From positions 230,385 to 294,384 of the forward strand of contig JAKLDN010000006.1 of NCBI GenBank assembly GCA_022703505.1: a DNA stretch of 64,000 nt, given 5' to 3'. The translations under genes were made by a program, and so were the position numbers. The stretch's first letter is position 1. Each line of letters opens with the position of its first letter. This DNA is from Spirochaetota bacterium. Its GTDB lineage: Bacteria > Spirochaetota > Spirochaetia > Treponematales > UBA12059. The notes beneath the pieces are model-generated. The model saw only the letters and a program-made list of their open reading frames with translations, did not search any database and was not told the origin of the DNA. This document shows, piece after piece, positions 51,732 to 59,600 of the stretch.

Positions 51732-52458
51732 CGATTCCCCCTTCGGCTGCTATTCGCTCGATCAATCCGCGCAGGTCGTCCGACAGCATCGCGTCCGAGA
51801 GGAGCTCGGGGCGATAGGCGAGCGTCTTCTCGAGCCGCTTCTTCAGGCGCCAGCGCGTTATGTTTGCGTGGTGTCCCGAGACCAGGACGTCCGGGACTGG
51901 GATACTATCATAAAGGGCCGGGCGTGTATACTGGGGGTACTCCAGGAGCCCCCCCTCGAAGCTCTCCTCCGCCAGGGATTCCCCGGTGATGACCCCGTCG
52001 ATCAGCCGGTAGACCGCGTCCACCACCGCCAGGGCCGCGACCTCCCCGGAGGACAGGACGTAGTCCCCGATGGAGATCTCGTCGGAGACGTACTTGTCCA
52101 CGATCCGCTGGTCCACCCCCTCGTACCGTCCGCAGAGGATCACCAGCTTCGGCTCCCGGGCCAAGTCCCGGGCGTAGGCCTGGTTGAACAGGCGCCCCCC
52201 GGGGGTCACGAAGACGGTGCGGACGCCCGGGGACCCCGCGGCGTCCAGGGCCCGTCCCAGGGGGCCCGGGAGCATGAGCATCCCGGCCCCTCCGCCGTAG
52301 ACCTCGTCGTCGCACTTGTGGTGCTTGTCCGTGGCGTAATCCCGGATGTTCACCAGGTCGTAGGTCACGAGGCCTCGCTCCACCGCCCGTTTCATGATGG
52401 AGCTCTCGAAGAAACCCTTGAGGATCTCCGGGAAGAGGGTGAGCACCGTAAGCTTCAT
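51718..52458 (-). CDS. trmD: tRNA (guanine37-N1)-methyltransferase
   Basis: SPOUT-class enzyme of 246 residues that methylates G37 next to the anticodon, which prevents frameshifts. [17 protein letters not shown] at the start, [43 protein letters not shown] and [21 protein letters not shown] are family markers, including the knot region that binds SAM. It overlaps rimM by four bases and rplS by 14. Confidence 0.97.
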   Translation of the reverse strand: MKLTVLTLFPEILKGFFESSIMKRAVERGLVTYDLVNIRDYATDKHHKCDDEVYGGGAGMLMLPGPLGRALDAAGSPGVRTVFVTPGGRLFNQAYARDLAREPKLVILCGRYEGVDQRIVDKYVSDEISIGDYVLSSGEVAALAVVDAVYRLIDGVITGESLAEESFEGGLLEYPQYTRPALYDSIPVPDVLVSGHHANITRWRLKKRLEKTLAYRPELLSDAMLSDDLRGLIERIAAEGGIDEPD

Positions 52459-52982
52459 TCCAGGATCCAGTCCGCCAGAAGCTCGATCCGGCGGCCGGCC
52501 GTATCCACCTCTCCGATGAATTCCTTCCGGAACGGCACAAGGACTGTCCGGGCGGGGGTACGGCTAATCTCCAGCAGGGGGGCTTCCCCGCCTTCCAGGA
52601 CGGCTTCCACGGTCCCGACGGATGCGCCCGCGAACACCAGGTCGCAGCCCGCGAGGTCCGCGATGTAGTACTCCCCGGGCCCCAGGGGGGCGGCCCGGGA
52701 CCGGGGCACCAGGATTTCCCAGCCCGTCCACGCCCGGGCCTCCTCGGGGCAGGCGCTGCCCGCGAGCCGCAGGAGGACGTCCGGCCCGGAGACGCGGGAC
52801 TCCTCCACCCGGACGGTCCTGCGCTCGCCCTCCCGGGTGAGCAGAATCTCCCCCAGGTCCGCGAAGTGCGCAACCTCCCCGGAATAGCTCTGGACGCGCA
52901 GGAAGCCCTGGACCCCGTGGGGGGATCCAAGGCGCCCTATGGCGAGAAGATCTTGCTCTTGTCCGGCTGACGGATTCTGCAT
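52455..52982 (-). CDS. rimM: Ribosome maturation factor RimM
   Basis: 16S rRNA-processing factor of 175 residues that helps mature the 30S head near S19. LLAIGRLGSPHGVQGFLRVQSYSG is the RimM N-domain signature; GPGEYYIADLAGC and FRKEFIGEVDTAGRRIEL belong to the PRC-like C-domain. ATG start and a four-base overlap with trmD. A hairpin lies between it and khpA. Confidence 0.95.
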   Translation of the reverse strand: MQNPSAGQEQDLLAIGRLGSPHGVQGFLRVQSYSGEVAHFADLGEILLTREGERRTVRVEESRVSGPDVLLRLAGSACPEEARAWTGWEILVPRSRAAPLGPGEYYIADLAGCDLVFAGASVGTVEAVLEGGEAPLLEISRTPARTVLVPFRKEFIGEVDTAGRRIELLADWILE

Positions 52983-53001
52983 GGAACGGATGCTCCCGGA
53001 A

Positions 53002-53032
53002 CCTTAGGAGCGCGCCTTGCGCGTCCCTAAGG
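53002..53032 (-). other. Hairpin between khpA and rimM
   Basis: CCTTAGG pairs with CCTAAGG and CGCGC with GCGCG around a three-base loop, a 31-base stem-loop in the 53-base gap. No T-run follows on the minus strand. It may be an RNA processing or partial attenuation site within the operon. Confidence 0.55.
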
Positions 53033-53035
53033 GCC

Positions 53036-53269
53036 TTAATCCAGGATTTCCAGGACCACCCGCTTGGCGGAATGCGAGGCGGAGGCGGAGAGGATGGTCC
53101 GGAGGGCCTTGGCGATCCGGCCGTGCTTGCCGATCACCTTGCCGACATCCCCCTCGGCCACCCGGAGCTCCAGGAGGACGGACTTGTCCCCGTCGACGGC
53201 GGTCACGGAGACCGCGGAGGGATCGTCCACGAGGGATTTTGCGATGTATTCAACGAGGTCGCGTTCCAC
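53036..53269 (-). CDS. khpA: KH-domain RNA-binding protein KhpA
   Basis: Single KH-domain protein of 77 residues, with the RNA-gripping GxxG loop as GKHG in GKVIGKHGRIAKALRTIL. With KhpB it binds many RNAs and, in firmicutes, affects cell length and division. khpB is not in the window. The gene lies in the usual place, between rpsP and rimM. Confidence 0.93.
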   Translation of the reverse strand: MERDLVEYIAKSLVDDPSAVSVTAVDGDKSVLLELRVAEGDVGKVIGKHGRIAKALRTILSASASHSAKRVVLEILD

Positions 53270-53312
53270 GGTTCGCTCCTTGGATCCGCATCGGGCGGCG
53301 CCGGAGCGCCGC

Positions 53313-53564
53313 TCAGCCGAGTCGGATGTTCTTCTTGTTGAAGAGGCTGCGCACCGTGTCGGACGGGAGGGCGCCCTTGGCGAGCCAGGCTCGGGCCTTG
53401 GCCTCGTCGATGACCACCTGCCTGTCCTCGGACTCGATCGGATGATAGATGCCGATCTCCTCGAGGGTGGAGCCCTCGCGGGCCAGCCGGGAGTCCATGA
53501 CCACGATGCGGTAATAAGGGCGCTTCTTGGCGCCGAATTTCTTGAGCCGGATCTTGACGCTCAA
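53313..53564 (-). CDS. rpsP: 30S ribosomal protein S16
   Basis: S16 of 83 residues (KIRLKKFGAKKRPYYRIVVMDSR, then GIYHPIE and WLAKGALPSDTVRSLFNK). I set the start at TTG 53564 because AGGAGG lies about seven bases before it and the product then begins one residue from the usual MAVKIRLK. Longer frames upstream read through the leader. First gene of the operon. Confidence 0.95.
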   Translation of the reverse strand: MSVKIRLKKFGAKKRPYYRIVVMDSRLAREGSTLEEIGIYHPIESEDRQVVIDEAKARAWLAKGALPSDTVRSLFNKKNIRLG

Positions 53565-53664
53565 CGGTCTTCCTCCTACCTGACATGACGACGCGATCGT
53601 CGGTTCGATTGCGGAATGATCGGATCCCGGCGGGGTGAACGGAGCCGGAAGCCCGCGAAAGACC

Positions 53665-53693
53665 GTTATACAGGAAGGGAGGGAAAGAGTCAA
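53665..53693 (-). promoter_or_regulatory. Promoter of the rpsP operon
   Basis: Minus strand: TTGACT, 17 bases, TATAAC, both close to consensus. It gives a leader of about 95 bases before the TTG start. This would drive rpsP-khpA-rimM-trmD-rplS and probably the flagellum-linked genes that follow. Confidence 0.65.
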
Positions 53694-53728
53694 TGTGCGC
53701 CGAGCCGCGTCGCGTCATCCATGACGAT

Positions 53729-53752
53729 CCAGAATCGCATACGCGATTCTGG
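53729..53752. other. Perfect inverted repeat in a gene-free spacer
   Basis: CCAGAATCGC and GCGATTCTGG around a four-base loop. It lies in the 418-base spacer 53565-53982, which otherwise holds the rpsP promoter, a second weaker hairpin (near 53905-53940) and a TTCACTA arm, and has no plausible gene. It could be an operator, an RNA hairpin or the remains of a mobile element. Confidence 0.5.
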
Positions 53753-53942
53753 CCCTCCCCGCAGGCGCCCATACGGACCTTCGGCCCGTTTCCCGGTCGG
53801 AAAGGATCGAAGCATGCGCTACCGCGCATGGCGGGATCCTTGGGCGCCCTGACGCGGTCTTCCGGCGACGATGCCTCGACTAGAAACATCTCCGATTCCC
53901 ATCGAAGCTGAAGCGAGGCTTCGTCGAGTTTCCAGCTTCCCG

Positions 53943-53968
53943 TTCACTATTCACTATTCCCCATTCAC
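53943..53968 (+). repeat. Single-arm TTCACTA repeat before the Dus gene
   Basis: Two exact TTCACTA units and a degenerate third (TTCCCCATTCAC). A -10-like TATCCT follows at 53971-53976, six bases before the ATG at 53983. Same arrangement as in front of manA. Confidence 0.65.
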
Positions 53969-53982
53969 GGTATCCTCCCCCC

Positions 53983-55014
53983 ATGCCCGCCCGCCCCTCC
54001 CCCCTGCCGCCGGACGCCCTCCTCCTGGCCCCCATGGTCGGACTGTCCCACCGGCCTCTCCGGGAGCTCGTCCTGGGCTTCGGGGGCTGCGACCTGGCCT
54101 ACACGGAGATGACGAGCGCGGCGGGCTACCTTTCCGGGGCCCCCTACGACCGGTACTTCCTGGACACGGGTCCGGAGCCGGGACGCGCGGTCCTGCAGTT
54201 CTACGCCGTTGACGCCCCGCGCATGGTCCAGGCCGCCCGCAAGGCCGCCCGGGAGATCCCCGCCGCGGGTCTGGACCTGAACTTCGGCTGCTCCGCCCCC
54301 CACATCGAGAAGGCCGGAGGGGGCGTCTCCTGGATGAAGGACCCCGGGGCGGCCCGGGACCTGGTAGCCCGGGTCCGGGACGCCCGCCCGGAAGGCGGCA
54401 TTTCCGCAAAGCTTCGGGTGGGGTACGACGAAGACTACGGCCGTCTGCGGGACTTCTGCGGCGGCCTGGCCGAGGCCGGGGCGGACTGGCTGGTCCTGCA
54501 CCCCCGCCTGCGGAGCGAAAAGCTCCGACGGACGGGTCGCTGGGACTATGTCCGCAGGCTCGGGGAGGACCTGGATATCCCCGTCGTGGGCAACGGGGAC
54601 ATACGGGGCCCCGAGGACCATGCGGCCCGGGTCCGGGAATGCCGCCCCGCCGGGATCATGCTGGGCCGGGAGGCCGTCCGACGGCCCTGGGTCTTCGCCC
54701 TCATCCGGGGACTGGAACGGGATCCCGGTTTCCAGATTACCGTCGACATAGCCGGGACGGCGGAGACCGCTCTCCGGCTCATGGAGGAGCATCAGCCCCC
54801 GGAGTTCCACATCTCCCGGGCCCGGAGGTTCTTCTATTACTACTGCGACAACCTCTCCTTCGCCCACCATATCCGGTGGAAGATCCAGAACGCCCCGGAC
54901 CTGAAGGCCATACGGCAAGCCCTGGCGGAGTACTTCGAGGAAGTGCCGGGTGACAGGAGTCAGGTAACAGGAGCCAGGCCACAGGAGCCAGGCGACCGAG
55001 GGACCTCAAGATGA
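53983..55014 (+). CDS. tRNA-dihydrouridine synthase (Dus family)
   Basis: FMN enzyme of 343 residues that reduces uridines to dihydrouridine in tRNA. LLAPMVGLSHRPLRELV (FMN loop), TEMTSA, LDLNFGCSAPHIEKAGGG with the catalytic Cys, SAKLRVGYDEDY, LVLHPRLRSEKLRRTGRWDYV and VVGNGDIRGPEDH are family features. The DusB versus DusA or C assignment is open. The last 20 or so residues (from GDRSQVTGARPQEPG) come from a CAGGAGTCAGGA array and look like an added tail. No Shine-Dalgarno before the ATG. Confidence 0.93.
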   Translation: MPARPSPLPPDALLLAPMVGLSHRPLRELVLGFGGCDLAYTEMTSAAGYLSGAPYDRYFLDTGPEPGRAVLQFYAVDAPRMVQAARKAAREIPAAGLDLNFGCSAPHIEKAGGGVSWMKDPGAARDLVARVRDARPEGGISAKLRVGYDEDYGRLRDFCGGLAEAGADWLVLHPRLRSEKLRRTGRWDYVRRLGEDLDIPVVGNGDIRGPEDHAARVRECRPAGIMLGREAVRRPWVFALIRGLERDPGFQITVDIAGTAETALRLMEEHQPPEFHISRARRFFYYYCDNLSFAHHIRWKIQNAPDLKAIRQALAEYFEEVPGDRSQVTGARPQEPGDRGTSR

Positions 55015-55068
55015 CGGATGCATGGACCAATCTACGGTCGTCTGGTTAGTACCCTGAGTCCTGAATTT
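54951..55068. repeat. Paired inverted array, CAGGAGTCAGGA family, after the Dus gene
   Basis: Left arm about 54951-54993 has three ACAGGAGTCAGGT/ACAGGAGCCAGGC units; right arm about 55049-55068 has one clear complementary unit (CCCTGAGTCCTGAATT). The left arm codes for the Dus tail. The genes on both sides point the same way, unlike most other elements of this type. Confidence 0.55.
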
Positions 55069-55070
55069 CC

Positions 55071-55099
55071 TTGCTCACTTTTACATTATTCGTTATTAT
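55071..55099 (+). promoter_or_regulatory. Candidate promoter of the acyl-CoA synthetase gene
   Basis: TTGCTC, 17 bases, TATTAT, then a leader of about 30 bases with AGGGGGAAG before the ATG at 55135. The spacer is AT-rich compared with the genes around. Confidence 0.5.
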
Positions 55100-55134
55100 G
55101 TAATTCATCCTATGTCCCGAAGGGGGAAGACCAC

Positions 55135-57045
55135 ATGGCCGAGACCCTTGCCCAGCTTTTCCTGGAAAAAGTCCGCGATTACCCCGAATTGAACGCCCAG
55201 TACAGCAAGAACGGCGGAAACGAATTCAAGCCCACGACGTACCGGCAGCTCCTAGAGGAGGTCGCATCCTTCGCGGAGGCCCTTACCGAATCCGGGGTCA
55301 AGCGCGGAGACCGGGTCGGGCTGATCTCCGACAACCGGAAGGAGTGGCTGATCACGGACCTCGCCCTCCTCGGGCTGGGGGCGGCGGACGTGCCCCGGGG
55401 CTGCGATGCCACGGACCAGGAAGTCCGGCACATCCTTTCCTGGAGCGAGTGCCGCCTGACGGTCGTGGAGAACGACAAGCAGCTCAAGCGGGTGATCGAT
55501 CTTCGGGGACAGATACCCCTCCTGGAGAAGGTCATCGTCTACGAATCCGTGCCCGAGGAGCTCCTGGCGGCCGCCAAGAAGGCCAAGCTGGAGGTCCGCA
55601 CCTACGCCCAGGCCATGGAGGAAGGCAAAAAACTCCGCGCCGAGCGCCCGGGCCGGTACGAGAAGGAAACCGCCGCGGGCAAGCGGGACGAGACCGCCAC
55701 GCTCATCTACACCTCCGGCACCACCGGGGAGCCCAAGGGGGTCATGCTGACCCACGGCAACTTCCTGTACCAGACGGACTACATCCTGACCATCATCGAC
55801 ATCAAGCCCGGGCACATCTTCCTCTCGGTCCTGCCGATCTGGCACTCCTTCGAGCGCATCGCCCAGTACATGATCCTGGCCGCCGGCGCGGGGGTCGCCT
55901 ACTCCAAGCCCATCGGGGCCATCATGCTGGCGGACCTCCAGGCGATCAAACCCCAGTGGATGGCCTCGGTGCCGCGGATCTGGGAGTCCGTCAAGGACGG
56001 AATCTACCGCAATATCCGCCAGACCGGGGGCGTCAAGGCGGCCCTCTTCCACTTCTTCGTGGCCGTGGGCTCCGCGTTCTCCCATTTCCGGAACCAGCTC
56101 CTGGGGCTCCTGCCGGACTTCGGGAATCGTGTGCCGATCCTGGACCGGATCCTACCGATCATCCCCCTCGTACTCCTGGCGCCCCTGAACGCCTTGGGAG
56201 GGATCCTGGTCTTCAAGAAGATCAAGCACAAACTGGGCGGCAACTTCATAGCCGGCATCTCCGGCGGCGGCGCCCTGCCCTCCGCGGTGGACCAGTTCTT
56301 CGGGGCCCTGGGGGTACTGATCCTGGAAGGCTACGGCCTGACGGAGACGGCCCCGGTCCTGGGCGTTCGGCCCCAGCACAAGCCCGTCCTGGGAACCGTG
56401 GGTCCCGCTCTCAAGGGCACGGAGATCAAGATCGTCGGGGAAAACGGCGTGGTCCTGCCCGCCGGACAGAAGGGACTCATCCTGGTGAAGGGTCCCCAGG
56501 TCATGAAGGGCTACTACAAGCGCCCGGACCTGACGGAGAAGGTCCTCTCCGCGGACGGCTGGCTGGACACGGGAGACCTGGGCATGCTGACCCGCAGCGG
56601 AGAGATCAAGATCACCGGCCGGGCCAAGGACACCATCGTCCTCCTGGGCGGGGAGAACATAGAGCCGCTGCCCATCGAGCAGAAGCTCTGCGAGAGCGAG
56701 TACATCAAGCAGACCATCGTCCTGGGGCAGGACAAGAAGTTCCTGGCGGCCCTCATCGTCCCCGACGCGGACGCCATCAACGCCTGGGCCAAGGACAACC
56801 ACGTCTACATCGTGGACTACGAGACCCTGCTCCAGCAGCCCGAGGTCCAGGAACTCCTGGACTACGAGGTCAAGGAGCTGATCTCCCCCAAGAACGGCTT
56901 CAAGAACTTCGAGCGGATCTTCCGCTTCAAGCTCCTGCCCGTGCCCTTCGAGGTGGGCCGGGAGCTGTCCGCCAAGCAGGAAATCAAGCGCCACGTGATC
57001 AACGAGATCTACGCCAAGGACATCGCGGCGCTGTTCAAGGACTGA
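55135..57045 (+). CDS. Long-chain acyl-CoA synthetase (AMP-binding)
   Basis: Adenylate-forming enzyme of 636 residues that activates fatty acids to acyl-CoA. P-loop LIYTSGTTGEPKGVMLTHGNF (about 190-210), GYGLTETAPVLG, LDTGDLG and ITGRAKDTIVLLGGENIEP, and a C-terminal Lys-containing KNGFKNFERI region. The segment around residues 300-400 (FVAVGSAFSHFRNQLL, LVLLAPLNALGGILVFKKIKHKLG) has hydrophobic stretches as in the membrane-linked bacterial class that resembles eukaryotic long-chain enzymes. It stands alone with its own promoter and a strong terminator. Confidence 0.93.
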   Translation: MAETLAQLFLEKVRDYPELNAQYSKNGGNEFKPTTYRQLLEEVASFAEALTESGVKRGDRVGLISDNRKEWLITDLALLGLGAADVPRGCDATDQEVRHILSWSECRLTVVENDKQLKRVIDLRGQIPLLEKVIVYESVPEELLAAAKKAKLEVRTYAQAMEEGKKLRAERPGRYEKETAAGKRDETATLIYTSGTTGEPKGVMLTHGNFLYQTDYILTIIDIKPGHIFLSVLPIWHSFERIAQYMILAAGAGVAYSKPIGAIMLADLQAIKPQWMASVPRIWESVKDGIYRNIRQTGGVKAALFHFFVAVGSAFSHFRNQLLGLLPDFGNRVPILDRILPIIPLVLLAPLNALGGILVFKKIKHKLGGNFIAGISGGGALPSAVDQFFGALGVLILEGYGLTETAPVLGVRPQHKPVLGTVGPALKGTEIKIVGENGVVLPAGQKGLILVKGPQVMKGYYKRPDLTEKVLSADGWLDTGDLGMLTRSGEIKITGRAKDTIVLLGGENIEPLPIEQKLCESEYIKQTIVLGQDKKFLAALIVPDADAINAWAKDNHVYIVDYETLLQQPEVQELLDYEVKELISPKNGFKNFERIFRFKLLPVPFEVGRELSAKQEIKRHVINEIYAKDIAALFKD

Positions 57046-57067
57046 TACCAGGCATTCTAAGAAAGAT

Positions 57068-57097
57068 GGAAAGGCCGCGCAAACGCGCGGCCTTTCC
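57068..57097 (+). terminator. Intrinsic terminator after the acyl-CoA synthetase gene
   Basis: GGAAAGGCCGCGC and GCGCGGCCTTTCC form a perfect 13-base-pair stem with an AAAC loop, followed by ATTTC. It lies 22 bases after the stop and can also serve the convergent msrA gene from the other side. Confidence 0.85.
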
Positions 57098-57129
57098 ATT
57101 TCCCGGGGATTCCTAACCTTGTTTCGAGC

Positions 57130-57783
57130 CTAGGGATTCGTCCGGATCCACTCTTGGGCCTTGTCCACCTTGGGGGCCACGACGACCTGGCAGTATCCCT
57201 GGTCGGGGTTGCGCCGGAAGTAATCCTGGTGGTACCCCTCGGCCTTCCAGTATGTCTCCAGGGGTTTGAGCTCCGTCACGATGGGGTTCCGGAAGGACGG
57301 CGCCGCCTTCGCGATGGACGCCTTGGCCGCGGCCTCCTGTTCCGGACTCGAGTAGAGGATGATGGACCGGTACTGGGGGCCGATGTCGGCTCCCTGGCGG
57401 TTCAAGGTCGTCGGATCGTGGATCTTCCAGAAGAGGTCCAAAAGCTCCGTGTAGGTTACCTTCGCCGGATCGAAGGTGATCTTGACCACCTCGGCGTGCC
57501 CGGTGAGGCCCGTGCCCACCTGTTCGTAGGTGGGATTCGCCCGGCCGCCCCCGGCGTATCCGTTCTCCACGTCTACGACGCCCGGGACGATCTCGTACGC
57601 CCCCTCGAGGCACCAGAAACACCCCCCGCCCAGAACCGCGGTCTCGAACTCCCCCGTATTCATCACGCTTCCCCCCGATTCCACGGTCTTCGCGGCAGGC
57701 GCCCGATTCGACTCGGTCCCAGCCCCGACGCACGATACCGATAGAGCGGTCGCTGCCGCGGCCGCGGCTATAAACATTCTCAT
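57130..57783 (-). CDS. msrA: Peptide methionine sulfoxide reductase MsrA (lipoprotein form)
   Basis: Enzyme of 217 residues that reduces methionine-S-sulfoxide in oxidised proteins. The catalytic motif is GGGCFWCLE (Cys 55) and the C-terminal resolving Cys is in DQGYCQVVV. An N-terminal signal with SVSC (Cys 18) suggests a lipid-anchored periplasmic form, rarer than cytosolic MsrA. No msrB is nearby. There is no Shine-Dalgarno; the -10 box of a good promoter lies six bases from ATG. Confidence 0.95.
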   Translation of the reverse strand: MRMFIAAAAAATALSVSCVGAGTESNRAPAAKTVESGGSVMNTGEFETAVLGGGCFWCLEGAYEIVPGVVDVENGYAGGGRANPTYEQVGTGLTGHAEVVKITFDPAKVTYTELLDLFWKIHDPTTLNRQGADIGPQYRSIILYSSPEQEAAAKASIAKAAPSFRNPIVTELKPLETYWKAEGYHQDYFRRNPDQGYCQVVVAPKVDKAQEWIRTNP

Positions 57784-57789
57784 ATTAGT

Positions 57790-57818
57790 AATATATAATC
57801 TGCACCAGGACGGTTCAA
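57790..57818 (-). promoter_or_regulatory. Candidate leaderless promoter of msrA
   Basis: Minus strand: TTGAAC, 17 bases, TATATT, then ACTAAT and ATG. Transcription would start at or next to the A of the start codon. Confidence 0.55.
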
Positions 57819-58015
57819 GTGCGGAACGTCCAGGATTGAGGATAGAGGAACCACCCTGTCGGTGGAGCCAATTTCAAAAGTCGGTCAATTTTAAACTTGG
57901 CTTTGCGATTGCTTGCGGTTGCGTTGCAGCCGCTGGGCCCAATCACGGATTTCAAGGCAGCTTTTTCAAAACTCCCTGAGTTTTGAAAAAGGCCTGGTAA
58001 AATCGAAAAACGCAC
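57819..58015. other. Gene-free AT-richer spacer with a perfect hairpin
   Basis: Between the msrA and gntR promoters, with base composition clearly richer in A and T than the rest. At 57962-57990, TTTTTCAAAACTC pairs with GAGTTTTGAAAAA around CCT, a perfect 13-base-pair stem with T and A runs like a two-way terminator, though no gene end is close. No protein-like frame is seen. Confidence 0.6.
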
Positions 58016-58066
58016 TTGACACATTGTACTAGTTCAAATAGTATTGTACTAGATGAATAGTACAAT
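58016..58066 (+). promoter_or_regulatory. Promoter and operator of the gntR-led operon
   Basis: TTGACA (58016-58021), 17 bases, TAGTAT (58039-58044). ATTGTACTA at 58043-58051 and TAGTACAAT at 58058-58066 form a perfect 9-base inverted repeat with a 6-base gap that covers the ATG at 58053. A further ATTGTACTA copy is at 58023-58031, exactly 20 bases (two turns) earlier. This layout fits autorepression by the GntR protein encoded next. Placing of the start site would make the mRNA leaderless. Confidence 0.7.
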
Positions 58067-58451
58067 GACCGAGCGAGGCATACGATTTTCCCTGGACGCG
58101 GCCGGCGGGGTTCCCTTCTACCGGCAGATCATCCAGCAGATCGAGCAGGCCATCCTGGCCCGCCGACTGGAACCTGGGGACCGCCTGCCGACGATCCGGG
58201 CCCTGGCGATCGATCTCAAGATCAACCCCAACACCATCGCCAAGGCCTACGGAGAGCTGGAAATCAGGGGAATCGTCACCACCCAGGTGGGGAGCGGGAC
58301 CTACGTCTCGGACAAGAGGATAGATATGCAAGAAGCGGAACGGACCAAGAAGCTGGAAGCCGCCGTGGCCCGGTTCATCCGGGACATGGAAGCGCTCGGG
58401 GTGGACAGGACGGCGATGGCGGATCTGGTCCTGTCCTTCGAGGAGGACTGA
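58053..58451 (+). CDS. GntR-family regulator, YtrA subfamily
   Basis: Repressor of 132 residues. N-terminal winged helix typical of GntR (PFYRQIIQQIEQAILARRLEPGDRLPTIRALAIDLKINPNTIAKAYGELEIRGIVTTQVGSGTYV), then a short helical end of about 50 residues rather than a large ligand domain, as in YtrA-type members. Those regulators usually control an ABC operon downstream, as here. Start may be ATG 58053 (overlapped by the operator) or ATG 58065. It is two bases from the slipin gene. Confidence 0.92.
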   Translation: MNSTMTERGIRFSLDAAGGVPFYRQIIQQIEQAILARRLEPGDRLPTIRALAIDLKINPNTIAKAYGELEIRGIVTTQVGSGTYVSDKRIDMQEAERTKKLEAAVARFIRDMEALGVDRTAMADLVLSFEED

Positions 58452-58453
58452 GT

Positions 58454-59590
58454 ATGTGGTTGTTCGGCAAGAAAGTGGAGACGCCCCTGATCAAGAATCC
58501 CCGAAAGCCCGGGCGCCGCCGGGACTTCGCCCTTTCCTGGGCGGGCGCCGCCCTGCTGGCGGCCCTGGCCGCCTTCGCCCTGGCCGCCCGGCTCCTGACC
58601 GGGGCCTCCCCCTCCCTGGCGGCCTTCGGCGCCCTCCTGGGCGCACCGGTCGCGGCGATCATCGTCATGGCCCTGTTCCCCCGGTGGAACGCCTCGATCA
58701 AGCTCGTCATCCTGACGGCCTTCGCCCTGGCGGTCTGGCGCACCGGGGAATCCGGCCTGATCCTGGCCTTCGCGGCCGCGGGGGTGCTGGTAGCCCCGGC
58801 GGTCCAGAAGGCGGAGGAGTGGGAGCGGGCCATCGTCCTGCGCTTCGGCAAGTTCCACCGGGTCCGGGGGCCCGGGCTCTTCCTGCTCCTCCCCCTGGCA
58901 GACCGGGTGGCCCAGGTGGTGGACCTGCGGATCCGCGTGACGGACTTCGCGGCTGAGACGACCCTGTCCCGGGATTCCGTGACCGTGACCGTGGACGCCC
59001 TGTGCTTCTGGATGGTTTGGGACGCCGAAAAGGCCGTCCTGGAGGTCCAGGACTACGAGGAGGCGGTGATCCTGTCTTCCAAGACCGCCCTGCGCGCCGC
59101 GGTCAGCCGGAACGACCTGTCCGCCTTCCTGGAGCGGGGGGACGAGATCGAGAACCAGATCCGGGCGGAGGTGGACCAGAAGACTACGGAGTGGGGAATC
59201 ACGGTCCAGCACATCGAGATTACGGACATCCAGATCCCCGAGAGCCTCCAGGGCCCCCTGAGCCGCCTGGCCCAGGCGGAGCGGGAAAAGAAGGGGCGGA
59301 TCCTCCTGGCGGAGGCGGAGATCGAGATAGCCCGGAAGCTGGAAGAGGCGGGGAAGATCTACACCGCCAACGACCTAGCCCTCAAGCTCAAGAGCCTGTC
59401 CATCCTGAACGAGGGCCTCAAGGCGGGCAATTCCATGATGCTCGTGCCCAACTCCATCACGGAGGAGTTGAAATCCAAGGACCTCTTCGGCCTGCAGGCC
59501 CTGACCGAGAACCACCGGGAAGGCGCGGGGGGCGGTAAAAAATCCGCGCCGGACACGGGTGCCGGCGAAACCGACGGAACCGAGAAGTAA
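58454..59590 (+). CDS. SPFH/stomatin (slipin) family membrane protein
   Basis: Protein of 378 residues with three or four N-terminal hydrophobic stretches (about 27-47, 53-76, 84-100, 101-118), then the SPFH domain (AEEWERAIVLRFGKFHRVRGPGLFLLLPLADRV to DIQIPESLQGPLSRLAQAEREKKGRILLAEAE) and a helical, coiled-coil-forming C-terminus. SPFH proteins form membrane rings and organise lipid domains and proteases. There is no NfeD gene beside it. Here it sits inside an ABC exporter operon, so it may scaffold that system (inference). Confidence 0.92.
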   Translation: MWLFGKKVETPLIKNPRKPGRRRDFALSWAGAALLAALAAFALAARLLTGASPSLAAFGALLGAPVAAIIVMALFPRWNASIKLVILTAFALAVWRTGESGLILAFAAAGVLVAPAVQKAEEWERAIVLRFGKFHRVRGPGLFLLLPLADRVAQVVDLRIRVTDFAAETTLSRDSVTVTVDALCFWMVWDAEKAVLEVQDYEEAVILSSKTALRAAVSRNDLSAFLERGDEIENQIRAEVDQKTTEWGITVQHIEITDIQIPESLQGPLSRLAQAEREKKGRILLAEAEIEIARKLEEAGKIYTANDLALKLKSLSILNEGLKAGNSMMLVPNSITEELKSKDLFGLQALTENHREGAGGGKKSAPDTGAGETDGTEK

Positions 59591-59600
59591 GGAGGACGAT

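Noticed and set aside
57815..58024. A 69-residue minus-strand frame in the msrA-gntR spacer
   Set aside because: It runs through the perfect hairpin and both promoters, has no ribosome site and no protein-like composition.
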